Positions 1 to 5,935 of a stretch of 7,158 bases of DNA are shown here, one piece after another. Each line of letters starts with the position of its first letter. Position 1 is the first letter of the stretch. The notes beneath the pieces were generated by a model. The model was not told the origin of the DNA, made no database searches, and saw only the letters and a list, made by a program, of their open reading frames with translations. This DNA comes from Muribaculaceae bacterium. GTDB taxonomy: Bacteria > Bacteroidota > Bacteroidia > Bacteroidales > Muribaculaceae. The DNA lies in NCBI GenBank assembly GCA_029052265.1, contig JAIDJJ010000367.1, forward strand, positions 1 to 7,158, given 5' to 3'. A program made the position numbers and the translations under genes.

Positions 1-1082
1 GGCGTGGAGAGCGCCGTCACATAGAATTTGTCAGTGTGACACGCAACTCTGAAAAGACTCCCGAAAAAAGGGCTATACCCAAGAGTCGTGAAGAGATCAA
101 AAACCTTATCCTTGAATCCGGGCTATGGGCAATGATGCGCCAGCGTCCTTATGATATCGTGCCTGAGCCGGAGATCCCGCCACGCGATATCTTCGTGACC
201 GCCTTCGACTCGGCGCCTCTTGCCAGAGAAATTCTCGATGACAATCTCGCAAAATGGCTGGAGAAAGGGCTTGAGGCTCTTTCCGGACTCACCGACGGTA
301 AAGTCTATCTCGGAGTAAAGGCTGGCGCAGGAATATCTTCAAGGTTTGCTGAAGTATATGAATTTGACGGTCCTCACCCTGCCGGAAACGTCGGCACTCA
401 GATAGCCGCCATTAAGCCCGTCAACAAGGGTGAGACTGTATGGACTCTTGATGCCGCCACAGCTGCGAAAATCGGCAGACTTTGCGGAGAAGGAACGATC
501 GATTATTCAACTTGCGTGGCGATTACAGGTCCTGAAGTAAAGAATCCGCGTATGGTACGCACCACTGTCGGAGCATCCCTATCGACTCTGCTTGCCGGAG
601 AATTGAGAACAGAAAACGATATCCGTATAATCTCCGGAAACGTCCTTACCGGTATACGTGTAAAGACAGACGGATTCCTTCGGTTCCCTTACCGACAGAT
701 CACTGTGATCAGCGAAGGGGCAAACGCCGACGAATTTATGGGATGGGCATCTGTCAGTCCGAAGAAATATAGTGTAAAACGCACCTTCCCCGCTTTCCTG
801 CGCGGACTTTCAAAACCGTTTGATTTTGACGCGAGGATAAAGGGTGGGCACCGTGCCATGATTCTAAGCGGAGAATATGACAAGGTATTCCCGTTTGACA
901 TATATCCGGAATATCTCCTTAAAGCCATTATCGCCGGAGATATTGACCGCATGGAAAAACTTGGCATCTATGAAGTCGCTCCTGAAGATTTCGCATTGCC
1001 GGAGTTTGTAGACACTTCAAAGATCGAGATCCAGAAAATAGTGAGAGAGGGTCTCGACAATCTGCGCAAGGAGCTTTCCTGA
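1..1082 (+). CDS. nqrA: Na+-translocating NADH:quinone oxidoreductase subunit A, 5'-truncated by the window edge
   Basis: NqrA is the large cytoplasmic, membrane-associated subunit of the Na+-NQR complex. The frame is open from base 3 with no stop before TGA at 1080-1082, giving 359 visible codons; the family is usually about 450 residues, so roughly 90 N-terminal residues lie upstream. A GTG at 36 could be mistaken for a start, but the codons before it (RGERRHIEFVSV) match the family segment that leads into the conserved 'SGLW..MR.RP' region, so it is an internal valine. Conserved family stretches seen are ESGLWAMMRQRPYD, IFVTAFDSAPLA, LTDGKVYLGVKAG, GPHPAGNVGTQI, NKGETVWTLDA, and GPEVKNPRMVRTTVGAS. 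It is the first gene of the nqr cluster, 46 bases ahead of nqrB. The operon promoter is not in the window. The assignment is firm. Confidence 0.97.
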   Translation, partial: RGERRHIEFVSVTRNSEKTPEKRAIPKSREEIKNLILESGLWAMMRQRPYDIVPEPEIPPRDIFVTAFDSAPLAREILDDNLAKWLEKGLEALSGLTDGKVYLGVKAGAGISSRFAEVYEFDGPHPAGNVGTQIAAIKPVNKGETVWTLDAATAAKIGRLCGEGTIDYSTCVAITGPEVKNPRMVRTTVGASLSTLLAGELRTENDIRIISGNVLTGIRVKTDGFLRFPYRQITVISEGANADEFMGWASVSPKKYSVKRTFPAFLRGLSKPFDFDARIKGGHRAMILSGEYDKVFPFDIYPEYLLKAIIAGDIDRMEKLGIYEVAPEDFALPEFVDTSKIEIQKIVREGLDNLRKELS

Positions 1083-1128
1083 CGGAAGCACCTCTCTTGA
1101 GTTCAAATTCCATTTTATTTCAAGCTTA

Positions 1129-2319
1129 ATGATGAAAGGTTTAAAGAAAAAAATCGATAGTGTGAAGCCACAATTCGAGAAAGGAGGCAAGTTCTCAAAG
1201 CTCCATTCCGTATTTGATGGATTCTATACTTTCCTTTTCACCCCCAACGAGACATCAGGCTCAGGCGTGCACATACACGACAGCAATGACTCTAAGCGTA
1301 CCATGATAATGGTGGTCATTGCCCTTCTTCCCTGTTGCCTTTTCGGAATGTGGAATGTCGGGTTGCAACATGCTATTGCAACCGGCGACACTGACCACGG
1401 ACTGTTCCATCTGTTCTTCTATGGCTTCTGGGCTGTGCTTCCCCAGATACTGACAGCCTATATCGTTGGTCTCGGGATTGAATTTATCGTTGCACAGATC
1501 CGCGGACACGAAATCCAGGAAGGTTTTCTTGTCTCCGGTATCCTGATACCTATGATCTGCCCGGTTTCCACTCCCTGCTGGATGCTCGCCGTGGCAGTGG
1601 CGTTTGCGGTAGTTTTTGCCAAAGAGGTGTTCGGCGGCACAGGCTACAACTTCCTGAATGTGGCACTGGTAACCCGTGCATTCCTCTTCTTCGCCTATCC
1701 TTCAAAGATGAGTGGCGACAATGTGTTCGTATCTCTTGGCGACACCGCTGCTGTTGACGGTTTCTCAGGCGCTACCCCTCTCGGTCAGCTCGCAGCCTCT
1801 TCCGGACCGGCAGAAGTGCTCGGTGTGACAGGCGATCCGCTAAGCTATGCAGACATGTTCTTCGGCTTATACCCCGGATCATGGGGCGAGACATCCACAT
1901 TCTGCATCCTGATCGGACTTGTGATTCTTCTCGCCACAGGCATCGCGTCATGGAGAATCGTATTTTCTGCAGCTGCCGGCGGATTCCTGATGTCGCTTCT
2001 CGCGCATAATTTCGCCAACACGCTATACCCTGTCACATTCCTTTCCCCGATCGAACAGCTTTCTCTCGGCGGATTTGCTTTTGCAATTGTCTTCATGGCA
2101 ACCGACCCCGTGACTGCGTGCAGAACTAATATCGGCAAATACATCTACGGATTCCTCATCGGAGCTGTTGCAATCATTATACGTTGCTACAACACTGGTT
2201 ATCCTGAGGGCGCAATGCTTGCCGTGCTTCTAATGAACTGCTTTGCCCCGCTTATCGACTATTGCGTGGTCAACGCGAATATCAACCGTCGTCTGAAACG
2301 CGCAGCTGTAAAGAACTAA
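1129..2319 (+). CDS. nqrB: Na+-translocating NADH:quinone oxidoreductase subunit B
   Basis: NqrB is the main integral membrane subunit of Na+-NQR. It carries covalent FMN and riboflavin, and forms the Na+ path and part of the quinone site. The protein has 396 residues, normal for the family, with about ten hydrophobic segments starting near residue 57. The flavinylation motif DGFSGAT spans residues 210-216 and fits the ApbE consensus Dxx(S/T)GA(T/S), so FMN should be linked to Thr216 (codon 1774-1776). Other family stretches are FLFTPN, GGTGYNFLNVALVTRAFLFF, GSWGETST, MATDPVTACRTNIGKYIYG, and the C-terminal FAPLIDYCVVNANINRR. Two ATG codons lie in tandem at 1129 and 1132. The second gives MKGLKKK..., closer to related proteins, so the true start may be 1132. 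No Shine-Dalgarno site is visible; the upstream sequence is A/T-rich. nqrC follows after 16 bases. Confidence 0.98.
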   Translation: MMKGLKKKIDSVKPQFEKGGKFSKLHSVFDGFYTFLFTPNETSGSGVHIHDSNDSKRTMIMVVIALLPCCLFGMWNVGLQHAIATGDTDHGLFHLFFYGFWAVLPQILTAYIVGLGIEFIVAQIRGHEIQEGFLVSGILIPMICPVSTPCWMLAVAVAFAVVFAKEVFGGTGYNFLNVALVTRAFLFFAYPSKMSGDNVFVSLGDTAAVDGFSGATPLGQLAASSGPAEVLGVTGDPLSYADMFFGLYPGSWGETSTFCILIGLVILLATGIASWRIVFSAAAGGFLMSLLAHNFANTLYPVTFLSPIEQLSLGGFAFAIVFMATDPVTACRTNIGKYIYGFLIGAVAIIIRCYNTGYPEGAMLAVLLMNCFAPLIDYCVVNANINRRLKRAAVKN

Positions 2320-2335
2320 AAACACTCCCGCAATT

Positions 2336-3136
2336 ATGAATAGACAAAGCAATTTATATACCATCATCTACTCCACTATACTTGTGATAGTAGTGGGAGT
2401 GGTTCTTTCTGTGGTCTATCAGGCATTACGTCCCCAGCAGTTGGAGAATATGGCGAATGACACAAAACGCCAGATTCTCGCGTCTGCCCGCATCATTCCT
2501 TCAGAAGGTCAGACAATATCCGATCTTTATTCTTCCCATATTAAAGATTCTTACATCGTCAACAATAAGGGACAAAAGATTGATTCTGACAAGGATCCAT
2601 TCGGAATAAACGTAGCGCTCGAAGTAAAGAAACCTGCAGACGAACGTCTTCTCCCGGTATTCGAATGCACCACCGACAACGGGCTTAAATACATAGTCCC
2701 TGTTTATGGCGCCGGACTCTGGGGTCCCATCTGGGGTTATCTCGCTTTTGACAGTAACGGCGACACGATATATGGTGCATATTTCGCACATCAGGGTGAA
2801 ACTCCGGGACTCGGTGCAGAAATTGAGAAACCTCAGTTCTGCGATCAGTTTGAAGGGAAGGATATCTTTTCAAAATCAGGTGAGTTCCTTTCCGTGTCAG
2901 TTGTAAAGGTCGGGAAAGAACCTGCCGACAAAGCCTGGGTACATGCCATCAGCGGCGGCACTATCACCAGCCAGGGTGTTGAGAAAATGCTCTTTAATTC
3001 ATTGGAGCCTTATTCTGCTTTTTTCCTTAATTTATTAGCCGGCACTCCTGAAACCGATATGACGGTTTCAGAGCCTGTACCAACTTTCGAGTCGACTGAA
3101 ACAGCCGAGGTAGAACTTAATTCTGTTGAACCATAA
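2336..3136 (+). CDS. nqrC: Na+-translocating NADH:quinone oxidoreductase subunit C
   Basis: NqrC is a single-span membrane protein whose soluble domain, outside the cytoplasmic membrane, carries a covalent FMN that relays electrons to NqrB. A hydrophobic segment at about residues 8-28 is the anchor. The FMN domain shows VPVYGAGLWGPIWGYLA (121-137) and the family hallmark GETPGLGAEI (154-163). The FMN threonine should be Thr209 in SGGTITSQGV (206-215; codon 2960-2962). Two things are unusual. The ApbE recognition consensus Dxx(S/T)GA(T/S) reads HAISGGT here, with His203 in place of Asp and Gly208 in place of Ala. After the usual end of the domain, near residue 236, there is a tail of about 30 residues rich in E, T, S, P and V with no Lys or Arg. 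Length is 266 residues, somewhat longer than typical because of this tail. nqrD starts 12 bases downstream, consistent with translation from one mRNA. Confidence 0.98.
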   Translation: MNRQSNLYTIIYSTILVIVVGVVLSVVYQALRPQQLENMANDTKRQILASARIIPSEGQTISDLYSSHIKDSYIVNNKGQKIDSDKDPFGINVALEVKKPADERLLPVFECTTDNGLKYIVPVYGAGLWGPIWGYLAFDSNGDTIYGAYFAHQGETPGLGAEIEKPQFCDQFEGKDIFSKSGEFLSVSVVKVGKEPADKAWVHAISGGTITSQGVEKMLFNSLEPYSAFFLNLLAGTPETDMTVSEPVPTFESTETAEVELNSVEP

Positions 3137-3148
3137 GATTCCCAGATT

Positions 3149-3769
3149 ATGAACGTAAATAAATCTTTACTTCCTCTCGTAAATCCTCTTTCGAAAGATA
3201 ATCCGGTCATTGTGCAGGTGCTGGGAATCTGTTCGGCTCTTGCCGTGACAGCCAAACTTGAACCGGCATTGGTGATGACAATATCCGTCACAGCCGTACT
3301 TGCCCTTGCAAACGTGATTATCTCCCTACTCCGCAACACTATTCCCACATCAATCCGAATAATCGTTCAGCTTGTTGTAGTCGCCGCACTTGTGGTGATC
3401 GTTGACCAGGTGCTTAAAGCATGGAACTATGAGGTGAGCAAAGCCCTATCAGTATTCATAGGTCTTATAATCACAAACTGTATCATCATGGGTAGACTTG
3501 AGGCATTTGCAATGAGCAACCGTCCGTGGGCTTCTTTCCTCGACGGAATCGGCAATGGTCTCGGCTACGGCATCATTCTTGTGATCGTGGCATTTTTCCG
3601 CGAACTTCTTGGAAGCGGCACCCTTCTCGGATGCCAGATCATTCCGCAGTGGTGTTACGAACACGGATACCAGAACAACGGCATGATGATTCTCCCTCCG
3701 ATGGCGTTGATCACAGCGGCGTGCATCATCTGGGTGCATCGTTCCCGCAACAAGGATCTTCAGGAATAA
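3149..3769 (+). CDS. nqrD: Na+-translocating NADH:quinone oxidoreductase subunit D
   Basis: NqrD is an integral membrane subunit of Na+-NQR, homologous to NqrE and to RnfE/RnfA-type proteins. With NqrE it forms an inverted pair that binds an iron centre in the middle of the membrane. At 206 residues with about six hydrophobic segments it has the normal size. The two metal-ligand cysteines are present: Cys28 in LGICSALAVT (25-34) and Cys111 in LIITNCIIMGRLEAFA (107-122). Further family stretches are NPLSKDNPV near the N-terminus, SFLDGIGNGLGYG (129-141) and FFRELLGSGTLLG (149-161). NqrD is told from the related RnfE by the surrounding nqr genes and the start of the sequence. The ATG is 12 bases after the nqrC stop, with no Shine-Dalgarno site, as is common in Bacteroidota. 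Confidence 0.98.
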   Translation: MNVNKSLLPLVNPLSKDNPVIVQVLGICSALAVTAKLEPALVMTISVTAVLALANVIISLLRNTIPTSIRIIVQLVVVAALVVIVDQVLKAWNYEVSKALSVFIGLIITNCIIMGRLEAFAMSNRPWASFLDGIGNGLGYGIILVIVAFFRELLGSGTLLGCQIIPQWCYEHGYQNNGMMILPPMALITAACIIWVHRSRNKDLQE

Positions 3770-3808
3770 TTCCACATCAATCGACACAGTATAACGTTTA
3801 ATTGAGTT

Positions 3809-4423
3809 ATGGAAAATCTAAATTTGTTCATCCGGTCGATTTTTGTCGACAACATGATATTCGCGTACTTCCTTGGCATGTGCTCATTCCTCGCGGTGTC
3901 AAAGAATGTAAAGACTGCGTTCGGTCTTGGTGTGGCTGTAAGTTTCGTATTGATAATCGCGCTTCCCGTCACATGGTGCATAAACGAATATATCCTTGTG
4001 CCCGGTGCGCTTTCTTGGCTTGGCGAGGAATATGCCGACACAGACCTCAGCTTCCTCGGACTGATAATGTTCATTTCGGTCATTGCCGCACTCGTGCAGA
4101 TTCTTGAGATGGCGATAGAGAAATATTCTCCGGCATTATATTCGTCGTTGGGCATATTTCTTCCGCTTATCGCAGTAAACTGCGCTATATTGGGAGCGGT
4201 TCTCTTCATGCAGCAGCGTGAATTCTCAAATGCATGGACAGCAACTGTATACGGTGCCGGCTCAGGCATTGGCTGGCTCCTCGCCATCACATGTCTCGCC
4301 GCCATACGCGAGCGTCTCGCCTACAGTCAGATCCCTGCACCGTTGCGTGGCATAGGAATCACATTCATCATCACCGGTCTTATGGGAATCGCTTTCATGA
4401 GCTTCCTCGGAATCAAACTTTAA
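3809..4423 (+). CDS. nqrE: Na+-translocating NADH:quinone oxidoreductase subunit E
   Basis: NqrE is the membrane partner of NqrD, and together they hold the intramembrane iron centre that passes electrons from NqrF to the FMN of NqrC. The protein has 204 residues and about six hydrophobic segments, normal for the family. The cysteine ligands are Cys25 in FLGMCSFLAVSK (21-32) and Cys125 in LPLIAVNCAILGA (118-130). The sequence ENLNLFIRSIFVDNMIFAY at the N-terminus and GSGIGWLLAI...IRERL (151-169) are typical of NqrE, as is the short ending FLGIKL. The gap to nqrD is 39 bases. The 61-base gap to nqrF contains a GC-rich hairpin. The reverse-strand open frame across this gene is a shadow without family resemblance. 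Confidence 0.98.
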   Translation: MENLNLFIRSIFVDNMIFAYFLGMCSFLAVSKNVKTAFGLGVAVSFVLIIALPVTWCINEYILVPGALSWLGEEYADTDLSFLGLIMFISVIAALVQILEMAIEKYSPALYSSLGIFLPLIAVNCAILGAVLFMQQREFSNAWTATVYGAGSGIGWLLAITCLAAIRERLAYSQIPAPLRGIGITFIITGLMGIAFMSFLGIKL

Positions 4424-4438
4424 CACCGCCTGATTGAG

Positions 4439-4456
4439 CCGGGGGGAAATCCCCGG
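4439..4456 (+). promoter_or_regulatory. GC-rich stem-loop between nqrE and nqrF
   Basis: In the nqrE-nqrF gap CCGGGG (4439-4444) pairs perfectly with CCCCGG (4451-4456) around the six-base loop GGAAAT. An outer three-base pairing, ATT 4433-4435 with AAT 4458-4460, could extend it across a small internal loop. No T-run follows, and nqrF, which the complex needs, lies just downstream, so a full terminator is unlikely. It may instead act as an mRNA processing or stability element that sets the relative amount of nqrF message, or as a partial attenuator. The pairing is seen directly; the role is inference. Confidence 0.45.
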
Positions 4457-4484
4457 GAATTAGGTAACAAACAAATATTTCAAT

Positions 4485-5777
4485 ATGTCATTACTTAATA
4501 TGATCCACTGGAATTCAGTAATCGTGGCGGCGTTGATTTTCTTTGTCATCGTCCTCGTGTTGGTCGTGATCCTTCTTGCGGCAAAACGTTTCCTCGTGGC
4601 TTCGGGCGAGGTGACGATCAATATCAACGACGGCAAAAAAACTGTGACCGCCGCAAGCGGGAAATCCCTGCTTGCCACTCTTGCCGACGGAGGAGTACAC
4701 CTTTCTTCGGCATGTGGCGGGAAAGGAAGCTGCGGTCAATGTAAGGTACAGGTCACTGAAGGGGGTGGCGACATGCTCCCCACTGAAGCTGTGCATTTCA
4801 CTCGTAAGCAGATGAAAGACCATTGGCGCCTCGGATGCCAGGTGAAAGTCAAAAACGACATGGACATCCATCTTGACGAGGCTGCCCTTGATGTCAAGGA
4901 ATGGGAATGCGAAGTGATTTCAAACAAGAATGTAGCCACATTCATAAAGGAATTTATAGTGCAGCTGCCTAAGGGCGAGCACATGAACTTCATCCCCGGC
5001 TCTTACGCGCAGATCCGCATCCCTAAATATGATATGACCTATGACGGGGACATCGACAAGAGCCTTATCACTGATGAATATCTTCCTGCATGGGAAAAAT
5101 TCGGGCTGTTCTCACTCAAGGCAAAAAACACGGAAGAGACTGTACGCGCTTATTCAATGGCAAACTATCCCGAAGAGGGAGACCGCATAATGCTTACAGT
5201 GCGTATCGCCACTCCTCCCTTCAAGCCGAAACCTCAGGTAGGTTTTCAGGATGTGCCATGCGGCATAGCATCGTCATACATTTTCTCACTCAAGCCCGGC
5301 GACAAGGTGATGATGAGCGGTCCTTACGGCGACTTCCATCCTATTGTAGATTCAAAAGCCGAGATGATATGGGTAGGTGGCGGTGCCGGAATGGCTCCTC
5401 TCCGTGCGCAAATAATGTGGATGACAAAGACTCTTCATACCACCGACCGCAAGATGCATTATTTCTATGGAGCCCGTGCCCTGAACGAGGTTTTCTATCT
5501 CCAGGACTTCCTGCAGCTTGAAAAAGACTTCCCCAACTTCAAGTTCCATCTTGCCCTCGACCGTCCTGATCCCGCCGCAGATGCAGCCGGTGTGGCTTAC
5601 ACCGCAGGATTCGTGCATCAGGTGATGTATGAGACATACCTCAAGGATCATGAGGCGCCGGAAGATATAGAATACTACATGTGCGGCCCCGGACCGATGA
5701 GCAACGCGGTCAACAACATGCTTTACAACCTTGGAGTCGAGCCGGAATCAATCCATTACGACAACTTTGGAGGTTAA
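4485..5777 (+). CDS. nqrF: Na+-translocating NADH:quinone oxidoreductase subunit F (NADH dehydrogenase subunit)
   Basis: NqrF is the electron entry point of Na+-NQR: it oxidises NADH at the cytoplasmic face and passes electrons via FAD and a 2Fe-2S cluster into the membrane subunits. Three parts are visible in its 430 residues. One membrane helix lies at about 11-33. A plant-type ferredoxin domain, about 42-135, has cluster ligands Cys77, Cys83, Cys86 (CGGKGSCGQC) and Cys118 (LGCQV). A ferredoxin-NADP+ reductase-like domain has the FAD motif RAYSMANYP (221-229), the nucleotide motif VGGGAGMAPLRAQI (297-310), the MCGPGPM segment (399-405) with the family's conserved cysteine at 400, and the typical C-terminal ending DNFGG. 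Length and all cofactor residues are normal. It is the last gene of the operon. Its ATG follows A-rich sequence without a Shine-Dalgarno site. No apbE (FMN transferase) gene follows within the window. Confidence 0.99.
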   Translation: MSLLNMIHWNSVIVAALIFFVIVLVLVVILLAAKRFLVASGEVTININDGKKTVTAASGKSLLATLADGGVHLSSACGGKGSCGQCKVQVTEGGGDMLPTEAVHFTRKQMKDHWRLGCQVKVKNDMDIHLDEAALDVKEWECEVISNKNVATFIKEFIVQLPKGEHMNFIPGSYAQIRIPKYDMTYDGDIDKSLITDEYLPAWEKFGLFSLKAKNTEETVRAYSMANYPEEGDRIMLTVRIATPPFKPKPQVGFQDVPCGIASSYIFSLKPGDKVMMSGPYGDFHPIVDSKAEMIWVGGGAGMAPLRAQIMWMTKTLHTTDRKMHYFYGARALNEVFYLQDFLQLEKDFPNFKFHLALDRPDPAADAAGVAYTAGFVHQVMYETYLKDHEAPEDIEYYMCGPGPMSNAVNNMLYNLGVEPESIHYDNFGG

Positions 5778-5809
5778 ACAAGGCAACTTTCATAAATAGT
5801 TATTCAAAC

Positions 5810-5847
5810 GGGTGGAAATCTCAAAATAAATTTGCAGGTTTCCACCC
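5810..5847 (+). terminator. Strong inverted repeat 32 bases after nqrF: possible operon terminator or glyA operator
   Basis: GGGTGGAAA (5810-5818) is perfectly repeated in inverse as TTTCCACCC (5839-5847). As RNA the stem grows to 12 pairs (5810-5821 with 5836-5847) including one G-U pair, closing a 14-base A/T-rich loop. Its place right after the last nqr gene fits a transcription terminator for the nqr operon, but the downstream sequence (ATATCATTACC) is only weakly T-rich. The repeat also overlaps the upstream part of the putative glyA promoter, whose -33 TTTG lies in the loop, so at DNA level it could be a protein-binding site. The repeat is certain; which role applies is not. Confidence 0.45.
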
Positions 5848-5862
5848 ATATCATTACCTTTG
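5831..5862 (+). promoter_or_regulatory. Bacteroidota-type promoter for glyA
   Basis: TTTG at 5831-5834 and TACCTTTG at 5855-5862 match the established Bacteroidota primary sigma factor consensus (-33 TTTG, -7 TAnnTTTG) exactly, with a 20-base spacer in the expected range. Transcription would start near 5869, giving a leader of about 67 bases before the glyA ATG. The -7 box is outside and just downstream of the inverted repeat at 5810-5847, while the -33 box is in its loop. A second TAnnTTTG match, TAAATTTG at 5827-5834, has no properly placed -33 box. Confidence 0.6.
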
Positions 5863-5868
5863 CATCAT

Positions 5869-5898
5869 CAAGCATGCAAAATGTAAACCTCATGCTTG
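5869..5898 (+). promoter_or_regulatory. Stem-loop in the glyA leader
   Basis: CAAGCATG (5869-5876) pairs over all eight bases with CATGCTTG (5891-5898), around a 14-base loop. If transcription starts where the predicted promoter implies, this hairpin sits at the very 5' end of the glyA mRNA, where it could protect the message from degradation. It does not resemble any riboswitch I can name, and it is too short to be one alone. From 5899 to the glyA start the leader is A/T-rich and I see no further structure or Shine-Dalgarno site. Confidence 0.35.
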
Positions 5899-5935
5899 CT
5901 AATAAATCTATTCATCTGAAAACACGCTTATCATC

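Noticed and set aside
1096..1124. Short inverted repeat CTTGA/TCAAG between nqrA and nqrB
   Set aside because: Only five pairs with a loop of about 19 bases, expected by chance, and no T-run follows.
3802..3826. TAAATTTG at 3819-3826 as an internal promoter at nqrE
   Set aside because: It lies inside the nqrE coding region, and the nearest TTG (3802-3804) is only 14 bases upstream of it, too close for a Bacteroidota -33 box.
3760..4305. 181-codon reverse-strand open frame over nqrE
   Set aside because: It is antisense to a clearly conserved gene with intact cysteine ligands, shows no recognisable domain, and reflects codon bias of the + strand gene.
1129..5777. The alternative that the cluster is an Rnf complex
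   Set aside because: The gene order A-B-C-D-E-F, the NqrA subunit and an NqrF with fused ferredoxin and FAD/NADH domains identify Na+-NQR; RnfB and RnfC type ferredoxin subunits are absent.
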